A stretch of DNA of 64,000 bases from Blattamonas nauphoetae (taxonomy: Eukaryota; Preaxostyla; Oxymonadida). The DNA lies in the NCBI GenBank assembly GCA_033064195.1, contig JARBJD010000176.1:62001-126000 (forward strand), in the 5' to 3' direction. Under the pieces are notes generated by a model, which saw only the letters and a program-made list of their open reading frames with translations, had not been told where the DNA came from and did not search any database. A program made the translations under genes and the position numbers. Positions 53,500 to 64,000 of the stretch are shown piece by piece. Each line of letters begins with the position of its first letter. The first letter of the stretch is position 1.

Positions 53500-55895
53500 A
53501 TGGGAAAGTTTGGAAGAGCTGTCGCATTCTCAGGAAAGAAGAAAAATAAGCAAATCAAGGATCGACGTGCCCGAAAGCGTGCGGAATGGGATCCTAACAA
53601 ACCTGAAGTCAAAAAGAACATCACACAATTTCTACAACGATCTATGCCAGAGTTCGGCGGAAGAAGTCTCCGCTCGGTCTTTTTTGCGGAAGATCGGAAG
53701 GATACTGATCTTCGAAAACAACAAAATACCATCCCATTCGAAGTTGTCAACCCCGATGGATCAATCCTGAAACAACAAAAATGTCGCTATCGTCACCTGC
53801 CTCTCCCATTCCGCCCCGCATGGGACTATTCCTTCACCAAACAGCAGCTTGAAGCATCGGAGAGAGAATACTACACCCGCTGGCTGATCCAGACCGTGAC
53901 GACTGATCGGCCGGAGGATGTCCTCGCTGAAGTGGCCCGTGCTGAAGCTGCTGCTCGAGCCATCGAACAGGCAAAGGAGGAAGAGTCCCAACCTGCTCCA
54001 AAATCTGCGAAGAAGGACGTTCCGAATGATCCAACCGTTCCTGCTGAACCCCACTTCCGTCCTGTCGGTTTATTTGAAGGAAACTTGGAAGTTTGGAGGG
54101 AGTTCTGGCGATCGTTGGAGATGGGCGACGTGATCTGCCTTCTCTGCGACGTTCGCTTCACCTACCTCCACCTCAACCCGCTCCTCGTCGAATTCATCAC
54201 TGGTCATCGAGTGGGAGTGGATACGGACACATCACGGCCTTTGACTCCGGAAGAGGTTGGGCAAAGAGCTTTTGAGCACACACAACCACTGAACAAAGGG
54301 CTCGTCATCGTTCTCACCAAAATCGACCTTGTCCCTGTGCAAGTTGTCACCGCTTGGAGAGACTGGATCCACAAGCACTTCCCCTCTGTCACCGTGTTCC
54401 TGCACGCCGGGAAAGGGGAAGGCGCTGGAGACAGTGTTTGGCTCAACGCTGAACAGCACGGCACTGTGAAGGGCGGAAGTATTGATGATCTCCTCACAGC
54501 ATGTCTTGACATGGCAATGCAGAAGCAAGCAGCACCAGTTGTGGCGACCGCAGAAAAGCCGTACACCTGCACTGTAAGCTTCATCGGCGAGCCAAACGTG
54601 GGAAAGTCAAATCTGATGAATCAAGTTGTTGGGAAGAGTGTAACTTCTGTTGGACGCCAGCCGGGACACACCAAACACATCCAAACATATCTTGTTCGTC
54701 CTGGCGCTGTCGCACCACAACCAGTCGCGGAAGAGGACGAGGAAAGTGAAGAAGAGATTGAATCGAGTTCCGATGATGACCAGAAACACAAGAGAGGAAG
54801 AAAGGGTCGTCGGAACCGAAGAGGAAAGCGAGCTGGAGACAGCAAACGAAGCAAAGAAAGAGTCGTCGAAGAAGAAGGACGACCCAAAAATGTCCGCCCA
54901 GCTCCTGCCAAGGACGACATAAACCTCGACGAAGGCCCAATTATCCGAATTGTTGACTCTCCTGGTCTGATCTGGCTGGTTGCTTGCGATGCTCCTGAAG
55001 AAGGTTTGTCACGCTTCTCGATCATCCGTCTCCTCATTTTGTCGTCATTTCCCTCTCTTTCACTCGCTTCTTCCTCCTCCTCTTTCAGTGTCTGTCCTTC
55101 GAGCTATCCAAGTCCTCGCTGGGCTGTTCCCATTCTCACAAGTTCGAGAGCCATATTCTGTGATCCGTCTTGCGACCTCATTCCTCCCCCTCACTTCCAT
55201 TCTCCACGCTTACCAGATTACGCCTGCTGAGCTCCAGGAAGAGGAAACACGCGAAAAGGAGGAGAAGCGGGGACGATACCAGCAGACAGATCATGGTCGC
55301 TACGAGTGGATTCAGAGCGGAGAACCAATGCCCGCTCCTGCAGCTCCTTCTGATGATGGCCAAGAGATGCTGTCAGGCTGTGGAACACGACTTTGGGATG
55401 AAGCAGAACACCTCACTCGCCAGGTTCGTCCTCCTTTCTTTTCCTCATTTTTTGATTTAGAGACTGTCTCCTTACGCCATTGCTCGGATCTTTGCTGTCC
55501 GATGGAATTTCTACACACAGGCTGCTCGTCCAGACATCCATCGCTCAAGCACGCTTCTCTTGTCGATGTTGGTGAGTGGAGAAGGAAAGGGGAAGGAAGT
55601 TAATGTCGATAAACGCAATACCCATCGAAGATTGAGGGGAGGGAAGAAGGAAGAAGGGGAGGATGAACAGAAACATCAGCCTCCTCGCAGAGAAAGTGAA
55701 AATGATGATGAAATTGAAGCCAAAGACGAAGATAGTGAAGGAACATCCACTGAGGATGAAGAAGAGGACGATGAAAACGCTTCAGAAGGATCGGAAGAGA
55801 ATCCGACTCCAGCTGATCTCCAGGCACTCAGTGTTGATCCAAATGATGTCAAGTACAGACAACAAGTTCCAATGTGGTCGATACCTCCAAAATAA
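53500..55895 (+). CDS. GNL1: GNL1-like circularly permuted GTPase
   Basis: Member of the YlqF/MMR1-HSR1 family of permuted GTPases, several of which act in ribosome assembly. Exons 53500-55003, 55089-55423 and 55521-55895 give 737 residues; introns are 85 and 97 nt. The basic start (GKKKNKQIKDRRARKR) and PLPFRPAWDYSFTKQQLEAS match GNL1. The motifs come in permuted order: G4 TKIDL near 273, G1 GEPNVGKSN near 365, G2 region RQPGHTKHIQTYLV and G3 DSPGLI near 487. About 75 charged residues (acidic, then Arg/Lys-rich) are inserted between G2 and G3, where human GNL1 has about ten. Splicing restores VSVLRAIQVLAGLFPFSQVR after G3. The C-terminal 100 residues are Glu/Asp-rich, as in human GNL1. Confidence 0.9.
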
Positions 55896-56129
55896 TCGTG
55901 ATTTCGACTGCACTCACCGCTACTCCAGAATTTTCAGTTCGTATCAAAAGACTGACACCGACTTTGAGAGGTGGTCATTCTTTGTTTACTAACCTTCAAT
56001 CATTTACCTCCCTTGTTTCAAGTAGCCTTTCATAATATTGGGGTGTGTGATCGGTTCACTCGCACGAATGACACGATCCAAAACAATGATGGGTCATCTC
56101 AGTCCGGATACAGTGCAAACCTCGCTTCG

Positions 56130-58158
56130 ATGCTTTCACTGATAACTATCGGTTTTCTTTTCGCCAATCCCCTTGTTCTTACGAATGATAACTTTACGGA
56201 GTCTGTGTCTCATGGAAAAACGCTGTATCAGCTTTTTTTTCTCTATCTTAACCTTATCATCTTCCTGCATCATAATCCTCTCACAAAATCAATGTTTCAT
56301 GTTCATCTCGATTTGAAGAGTGGTATGATTTCTCTTTACTCGGATAAAGTCCACTGATCAACTTTTCCTTCGTCTTTTCCCATATTCCTCACTTATCTTC
56401 TACAAATGATGTTCAAAGAGATTCTATGCTGAATGGTATGGGAGAATTGTTTCTTTTAGAAGTCCCTATTCACTTTTCTCTTCGTTAATCTCGTCTCTTT
56501 TACACGCAACCATTCACTCTCTCTATCTGACTTTAGGTGCGGAAAATGTGAAAAAATGATGCCGTTCTGGTTTGAAGCATCAAATGTTCTGAAAGACCAA
56601 CCGATAACGTTTGCAGACGTGAACTGTCATCGAAATGAAGCCGTCTGTGACAAATACGGGATCAATGGATATCCAATCATCAAATTGCTCGATGGAGGTG
56701 AGTTTTCATATCATTTTGACGACTATTTTCTATTTTCCGAACAGGAAAGGAAATTGTACAATTCGATGAACGCATGGTACTCAATGACCTCTTAGCCTAC
56801 CCCCTAAAGGCACTCCATGATCCATTGCAGCATCTCTCTCTTGCAGACACGAAAGCCTTGATTTCTCAAAACTGTTGTGGCTCTAAATCCCTCCTGGTCG
56901 ATTTCACAGCTGGACCAAATTCCAATTCTGATTTCAAACAGGAAGCCACTGATCGATACGGTGAAAATGTTCGTTTTGTACACTGCGATCTCTCTCAACA
57001 TCTGACTGCTGGTGATGGAACCCTCAATCAACTCTCACCAGAGCTGCGGTCCTTCGCCAATGAATTCAACATCCCCGTCTCCCTTTTTGAAAAGGGAGAA
57101 CTCTCAAAAATCGAAGTCATAGCCGGATTTTCGGATAAGGGGCAGTCTTGTGTTGTATACGACCCAACCAAGGGCTTCCCTCTCAAAGAATGGATGGTCT
57201 TTGCACGGTTTCCACTTGTTCCTCCGCTCGACGTGAAGGTTAACAAGGCCTTCAAACAAACGAGACTTCCTAATCATCTTGTCGCCTTTGCTGTGACTTC
57301 AGGTCCAAATGAAAAGGAACCAGGAAATGAAACTGTCATCAAGCCAGAGGACGTCACTTTCTTGAAGAATGTCAAACATGCTGCTCGAAAGATCTCATCC
57401 TCGTCATCTCAAAAGAATGAACTTCTCTCCTTCCCTCAAATGGTCCTTGTATCCGTCAATTCGGCCAGTTTTCCATATTTCATGTCTCACTTTGGACTCC
57501 AAACCCCATCGCACCCAACAGTCTTTCTGCATAACTTCCAAAAGAAGTTTGTTCGAGTTGTTCTCATCTCTTCTCGTAAACATCTTTCTTTCTTTTCAGT
57601 TTGACATGGTTTGATGATTCTGAGACAGAGTGGTCTCCAGAAAACATCATCTCACATCTTACCCTCTGGTCTGACGGAACTGTATGACAATTTCTTCATG
57701 TTCACGTCGTGTTCGTCCTTGTTTCCAAAATTTCCTTCACAACTTGTCTATCATTTCATTCTTCGTTGTCCGTTTCTCTACTCAACAGCTTCCCCCTGTA
57801 CATCCTTCTTCTGTTAAACAAACACCCTCTTCGACTCAACGCGATGGACAAACAACAAAACAAGTCTCAGTCGATTCTCATCGATACGACGGGTCTGTTG
57901 GGACGCCCACATCACTATATCACTCAATTCTGAATTGGGTGCGGCAGCACATGCAGGTTTGTTTGGATCTGTCGTTATTGTTCATTTCAAACAACTGCTT
58001 TTCGACTTCTTCTTTTTCTCTTCCTCATATTCCCCTTGATCTCGTGTTTCCTGATCTAGATTCTTCTCATCGTTGCAATTGTGATTTTGACTGTGGTCAT
58101 CATCGCTCTGTTCGCTTGTCTTTTCTCATCTCCTGCTGTCTCTGACAAGCAGGATTAA
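56130..58158 (+). CDS. Membrane-anchored protein disulfide isomerase (TMX type)
   Basis: ER thiol oxidoreductase helping disulfide formation. Eight exons: 56130-56224, 56319-56322 (four bases), 56419-56435, 56537-56697, 56745-57546, 57600-57681, 57789-57956 and 58060-58158, giving 475 residues. A signal peptide (MLSLITIGFLFANP) precedes a thioredoxin domain: VLTNDNFTESVSHGKTLVRF, then YAEWCGKCEKMMPFW with active-site Cys40 and Cys43, then the cis-Pro in INGYPIIKLLDGG. Residues about 120-390 resemble redox-inactive thioredoxin-like domains. The last exon is a membrane helix (ILLIVAIVILTVVIIALFAC) with a short cytosolic tail ending SDKQD. CGKC differs from CGHC of classical PDI. The four-base exon is inferred from frame and consensus; skipping it loses Val-Arg of the conserved LV-x-FYA strand. 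Confidence 0.82.
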
Positions 58159-58291
58159 TTTTTTGATTTTGCGTAAGAAATTACATTTCATCCTCATTCG
58201 TTGAACTGAGTTCTCGTTTTGATTGGACGAGATCTTTATCGTGTTTTCGATTTTCAGATCCGACGATGGTGGGCAGATCTACACTGAGCCG

Positions 58292-61200
58292 ATGGGGAAC
58301 GTGGAATCTCAGGATGGAGAGCTCCTCATTGATAATGAAAAGATCACAGCAATTTCTTCAGATGATATTTCTACTCACTCAAAAGTTCATACGGTCAGAC
58401 TCAGAGACAATCAGTTTGACATTCTCGTTCTCTCATTGTTGGATAACTTTCACTTTACAGATTGACAAATCTACCAGAAAATGTTGAATGTATGAAGTCA
58501 TTGAAAACACTCATCATTCGGAGTAACCCCATCACTCAACTCCCATCAAATCTTCTGTCTCTCCCAAAATTGGAAACGGCACTTTTCCCGTATTGTAATC
58601 TGAGAACGTTTAATTTTACTGATGTTGTGAAGTCCAAGCTCATCAAACTTTCACTTGTTTCAAACGGAATTGACACACTTATATTCCCAACCGACTCAGC
58701 GCTTCCAAGTACGCTATCCATGCTTGATCTCACTGGAAATCTTCTTTGTGCGTTACCCCCTCAATTTTTCTGCTACAAATCAAAATCAGCTCTTCCCGGA
58801 TTACAAATTTTAAATTTATCAAACAACAAACTCACGTCAATCCCAGAAACGGTAAATTTCCCTCAACTCAAAGTCTTAAACGCCTCGTTTAATCGTATTG
58901 CTAGTGTTGAATCCACATCTTTTGATGGCATGCCTTCTTTGGAGCAAATGGACTTCCAGTACAACCTTCTCCAATCACTCCCTGACAACTGTTTGGTGTC
59001 ACTCTCAAAGTTAACTGAGCTGAATCTTGAAGGTAACGATCTCCGTGATATCCCTAAGTCTGTGTTTTCTGCCAAAAGCCTCACAAAACTTAACCTCTCA
59101 CACAATGCTCTCACATCTGTGGACGGTTCGTTTTCAAAATTCAAAGTCCTCCGTGAACTCAATTTGTCTCATAATTTACTCACTACTTGTCCTAGTATAT
59201 CCCAGGGTGATCTGCCATCACTCGAATTATTGAATCTTTCACACAACAAAATTACGACAATTAGTGGTGCGAATTTACATTTTCTTGCTTTCCTCGATCT
59301 TCTCAACATTTCCTTCAATATTCTTACTTCAATTCTGGCTTCTGATCTTCCGTTCAAGCGTTGTCGTGTACTTCGACTACACCACAACTCAATTTCCTCT
59401 ATCACTGGAGACTTCGCGCGATTTTCTGGTCTCCAAGACTTAGATATTGCTTCTAACCCATTGACATCTTTACCATCCTCGTTATCAAATGTACGACTCG
59501 AGACGATACTCGCGTCGTCCTGCCAGTTCTCGACGTTCCCCGAAGCAATCAGCTCGCCTCCACTGAGTGAAACTCTCAGATATCTGACTCTTTCCCACAA
59601 CAATCTTGTCTTACTCCCACAATCGTTTGTGTTTCCCCAGATTGTCAGTCTGGACATTTCTTTCAACGCAATCACAGACCTGCCCAAATCCTTCTTTTCC
59701 CTCAGCACCCTGAAAACCCTCATTGTCTCCGGGAACCCAGGGATGTTCTCGATTGATCGATCCTGTGTCCCGTCCAAGCTGTACGGCGCTGACACCCTCA
59801 CTCGCTCGCAGCAAGTCTCACAGACACCTCGCACGGTTGTGCAAACTTGGGGAACACCAACCGACTCCCACATGTCTCTCCCCACTCTGAGTGAGGAAGC
59901 CGATCAACAAAACGAGGGAACGTCACGCCCCACAAAACTCGCCCGACTCCCGTCGAGAACGACCCTCCAACGACGCCAGTCGAAGCTGACCCTTGCTCGG
60001 TCGAGTCCGCTGATGGTCATCCCGCAGAACATCACCACGCTTGTCATGGAATACACAGACATTCCTTCCTTCCCGCCTGGGTTCTTCGACACCCACTCTC
60101 ATCTGAAAGTGCTGTCAGTTGCTTACAACCACATGACAACCCTCCCTCGTGACTTCTACACGCTCATCTCCTCCCCCGACTCCTCCCTCACCACGATTGA
60201 CTTCTCCTTCAACCCTCTCGTCGACCTTGCTCCTCTTGTCTCCGTCCCGAAGGAAAGGCTGGCCTCCATCGCCACTCTCGACCTGACTGGCACTCTCGTT
60301 GTGGGCGACTCAGAGTGGATGCGGCAGATGCGCGAGCACATAATCGGCACCACGAGCAAGCCAAAAGTGGCGATGGCCTCACAGCGGAAGGCCGACCCCA
60401 AGTCGCTTGCAGGAGTGAATCCACTCTTCGGTCTTCTCGACTACCCTCACTCGTTCGCGAATCGGCTGCCACTCCACGCTCGGACTCTCTCGCTGCCTGT
60501 GCAGTACCCCGATCGCTTCCTCTTCTTCAAACTGAACAGCAAGCTGATGGGGATCGAGCCAATGCAGAACTTGGTTTGCAACATGCCCGACAGTCTGGAT
60601 CCGTCGTCGATCAAGTCGGGAAGCGACACATCTCCCCAACTCTCTCCAAGAACACCAGGTCGCCCCGCCTCTCTCACCATCACACTCCCCACACCGTCAG
60701 ACCCGCAAGCTCCGACTGTCGAGAGTGTGGAGACCCTGCCTGAAGTTGTCGGTGTGAGTGAATGCCTTGGCCGACGTCCGAGGCAGGAAGACGCTGTTGC
60801 CATGCATCCCTTCGAGTGGGTGGACGGCGATGTGCTGTTCACCAGACGAGTGCTGAGTGAGGAGTCCACCGCTCAGACTGGCGAGCGTGAACTGTACATT
60901 GCATCGTCTGTCCAGCTTCAGCCGATGTCCATGCTGAATCCAGTTGTCGTCACTGTCCCTCCTCTCCACACCCTCGCCATCCCTCCCTTCACTCTCGCCG
61001 AGCAGCACCTCAGCTTCCTCTTCCCCGCTGCCGATGCTCCTTCCTCGTCTGACTGGCACAGTGTCTTGGAGGCTGTCCAGTCTCAGCGCCTGCATCGGTA
61101 CCGTGGAGAGCTGTGGCTTGGCCTGATGGCCAGCCGCGACATGTCATCGTTGATCGGAACCGCTTTGTCGATGATTCACCTCTCTTCCATCGTCCTGAAG

Positions 61201-62976
61201 TCTGAGCAAAAGACAAGCACTGCGGGCAAGCTGGTTTCGTCTTTCCTTCCGTTCATTCCCCTCTGGACGGTCGCTGTGGTGATGGAGTGGACGTCAAACG
61301 CGGGATATTCTGCTCAGCCTCTGAAGGACTTCGCCAAACATTTGGGGAGCGTCATCCGCAACGAGACTGGAATGGACAAGAACGACATGGCCGACGAAGA
61401 CATCCTCGACACCGATCACTGGGAAGACGAGAACGTACTGATCTTCGACACGCCAGTTCGCCTCTCATCGCAAATTACGTTCACAGTTGAAGACTCGCAG
61501 AGGAAGAACGAAAGAACATACACTTCAAAGGAAGCCATCTCAGCAGGAATCGCTGCTCAGTCGCAGTCGCTGGGGTTGTTTGCTGTGTACGACGGCCACA
61601 ACGGAGACCAGACGTCGAACATGATGGGCAACATCACCCTCTCCAGCTTCCTGCAGGCGGTGTACGACTGTCTCCTCGCTCTCATCGAAGCCACGTGTGA
61701 CTTGGAGTTGGAGGACGGCATGCATGACCCTCGCGAGGAATGCTCGCTGCAGTATGGCACAGTGAAGGCGAGCATGGCCGAACTGACGAAGGAGTTTCCT
61801 GCTCTTCACGCTCCCCCAAACGCTTCGCTTTTCTTCGCACTTCCGGTTCTGCCTGCGGCACTCTCGAACAAACTCCTCACTTCTGTTGTGACGCACACGT
61901 TCTTCATCGCTCAGTCAGCAATCGACATACTCGGCACGAAAGGTGGATGCACCAGCCACTTCGTCCTCGTCACAGCTTCGTCAATCGTCCGAGCCAATCT
62001 CGGCGATTGTCGTTCGCTGCTCGTCCAGACGTCGGGGAAAGAGAAGTCCGTTATCTCATTCTCCACAACCGACCACAAAACGACAGAGCGGAGTGAGATC
62101 GAGCGGATCCATTCCGAGAACGCGTTCGTCGGGAAAGACAACCGCTTCTGCGACGAGTTGGCTGTTGCTCGTGCAATCGGAGATCGAACTCTGTCTCGCC
62201 CCATCAGCCACGTCTCCGACGTCGACACCATCTTCCTCAGCCCGCCTCTCTTCCACGACACCCCCGACACTGCCCCCGTCGTCCGGAGATCGGAAATGCC
62301 TCTCTTTTTTGTGATGGGCTGCGACGGTGTGTTTGACGTAGTGAGCGACGAGGACTTGAGCAGGCACGTGTCGTGCGCGCCTGTTCAGTCCTCCTCTCCA
62401 CCTGCTGTGTCCTGCTCTGTCTCCGACAATCTTTTGTCCGACTCTTCACTCAAATCAGCACAGAAAGTCAAACGATACAAAAATGAGTCGGCCCGAACAT
62501 CAAGACGGAACTCCCGCCGCCCCTCGCGTGTCTCATCTGGAGCCAACTCGGCGCTGTCTCCAGGTCGAGGGAAGGCAAAGAAAGTCCCGTTTGAGTCGGA
62601 GAAGACGGGAGTGGATGACGACTCGGACGAATACGAGTACGAAACAGAGTCGTCGTCTTATTACTACTCGGAGAGCGAATACGAAGAGGAGACAGAGCAC
62701 TCTCGAGTTCCCTCTCCGCTGCCTGTTCAACAGACTCCATCATCCAGTCCGGCCGTGGCGGACGTCGCAAAACCGAAGGCGACCGAGCCGCTGGCACTCA
62801 AAGCAACGTCCTCTCCCTCCAAACCAACCTCAGCCCCTCGTCTCCCCGTCCCTTGTCTCATCGAGCGCTCAAACAACCGCGATCAGTCAGCAGCTTTTGT
62901 TGCATGCAAAATAAGAACGTTGGCATACTCCCTTTCCAGCACAGACAACATCACATCGATGGTACTCAAACTCTGA
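58292..62976 (+). CDS. PHLPP-like LRR-PP2C protein phosphatase, probable N-myristoylation
   Basis: Exons 58292-58413 and 58461-62976, with a 47-nt intron, give 1545 residues. The start MGNVES fits the N-myristoylation pattern (Gly2, Ser6). About twenty leucine-rich repeats run from residue 35 to about 460, with a further block near 520-610. The junction restores the first repeat (VRLRDNQLTNLPENV). A PP2C metal-dependent phosphatase follows with all key acidic residues: RRPRQEDAV (Asp818), VYDGHNG (Asp1085), GCDGVFD (Asp1329) and STDNIT (Asp1536). Insertions of about 230 and 180 residues lie inside the PP2C fold; the second is Ser/Glu/Tyr-rich. LRR-PP2C proteins include animal PHLPP, which dephosphorylates AGC kinases, and the relevant part of fungal adenylate cyclase. 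No PH or cyclase domain is present here. Confidence 0.9.
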
Positions 62977-63252
62977 CTGTTTCTAGGAATTTATTTTGAG
63001 TTCACATATCATGTTTCTTCCTGTGACTTCCATGTTGACCTGCTCTCTTTGTTTTTCTCCCTTTTTTTGTGGAAACCAAATACGACGGAATGGAAATCGG
63101 ACAGACTAAACCAATCATGTAAACGGCCTTTGAACGCAATAAATGAAGATACTCAACAGAATAGACAGGAAATCAGCGAGAATTCTTGGGGCGTGGTGTG
63201 AACTGGGGAGATGGTCAAAAATGGTTAGTAGCATACAAGAGAGTTTAATTTA

Positions 63253-63843
63253 TTAGAAAACCTCTGGAGGAGTGTGGGAGCAGTGGTTTGGTTTGATAAG
63301 GTGATATCTGATTCGCTTGTGACGACTGGAGCGTTGAGAGAAAAGAAAAAAGATACGTCGGTCTTGAATCCTCCGAGAGGCAGAGATTATATCAGCCTGA
63401 AGTTGAGCAAAGAATGCTAAACAAGTAGGGAGGGAATAGAGAGAGGTTAACGCGTGGATATGAACAAACATGAATTTTCTGTCGGCTCCTGATCGTAATC
63501 AGTTGCACGGACAGGTCGAAGCGGAACGGGCTCAAAAAGTTGTAAGGGAGGTGGTTTGTCTTCATCTTTGTCAATAGACGACGGACTAATGGTTGGCGAT
63601 GCCGAGAGGGTGAGAGCGTTTTCCATCCCGGTGTCGTCCATGAAAGTGATGATAGCAATCTGAAAGTCCGGCCGTTTAGGATCTGGGATGAGTTTGAGGG
63701 ATGATATCCGGCCACATTGACTGAAGTATCCCTGAGAAATCAAGAAAAATGAGTGAGTTAGAATAAAGAAAAGAACGGACTGCCACGATGTCCAGGGTAT
63801 GTTCGAGTGGTATTTCACTCACTTGGACCGTGGTCTCGGTCAT
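63253..63843 (-). CDS. Short single-RRM protein
   Basis: Exons 63843-63781, 63731-63470 and 63416-63253 give 162 residues; introns are 49 and 53 nt. The first junction builds an RRM: TVQVSEIPLEHTLDIVAGYF, then SQCGRISSLKLIPDPKRPDF, then QIAIITFMDDTGMENAL. RNP2 is VQVSEIP and the RNP1 position reads FQIAIITF, which lacks the usual aromatic pair, so binding may be weak. The tail ends with a basic segment (RSSRHKRIRYH). Without the second intron the protein would end 9 codons later at 63447 (117 residues); I prefer splicing because its donor GTTTGT fits the local rule. Nothing further is seen from 63844 to 64000. Confidence 0.6.
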
Positions 63844-64000
63844 GTGAGGTGATAATGTCTTTGTGTGATTGTGCTTTGATCTCGCATCCCATACATTCAA
63901 ATGAGTCAAGATTTAGTTGTCCTTTCATCTGCGCAAATGTCAAAGTATAGTTCATTGACCATGTATGTGATATTCCCATGTGGAGTTATCATTTACACTT

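Overview
The window is nuclear DNA of a flagellated microbial eukaryote. Protein genes are closely packed on both strands, usually tens to a few hundred bases apart. They are cut by many very short introns: about 58 can be inferred, mostly 29-150 nt. The standard genetic code fits every frame. The receptor-like protein at 32454-37817 joins a beta-helix and Ig-like ectodomain, one membrane helix and a kinase-like tail. That layout is typical of oxymonads (Preaxostyla), and Blattamonas nauphoetae is my best guess; this rests on memory of the family, not on a search. I saw no tRNA, rRNA, CRISPR array, transposon or virus-like element.

Layout. 1-10 kb: a NEK-type kinase running off the left edge, the beta subunit of an AP-1/AP-2 adaptor, a maspardin-like alpha/beta hydrolase, a small cyclin-box protein, a charged nuclear-type protein and a secreted RNase T2. 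10-24 kb: an unknown protein, a Gal4-type Zn2Cys6 zinc-cluster protein and a nearly 3000-residue Ulp1/SENP-type SUMO protease. 24-38 kb: TRAPPC10, a five-exon TMEM216-like ciliary membrane protein, a GSK3 kinase and the receptor-like pseudokinase. 38-46 kb: a gap of about 1 kb, a secreted Fe/Mn superoxide dismutase, a CaaX-tailed unknown, VPS72/YL1, TAF9, a SPRY-domain protein and a two-RRM protein. 46-64 kb: a PP2A B56 subunit, a TBC Rab-GAP, CHFR, ribosomal protein uS3, the permuted GTPase GNL1, a membrane-anchored protein disulfide isomerase, a PHLPP-like LRR-PP2C phosphatase and a short RRM protein.

These are mostly unrelated housekeeping genes. Shared themes are membrane traffic (adaptor beta, TRAPPC10, TBC), phosphorylation control (NEK, GSK3, B56, LRR-PP2C, pseudokinase), chromatin and transcription (VPS72, TAF9, zinc cluster), ubiquitin-type control (SUMO protease, CHFR) and the secretory pathway (RNase T2, SOD, PDI). 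Gene models were built by splicing by eye and keeping the frame across every junction. Exon sums are whole codons in all complete models, but no transcript evidence was available.
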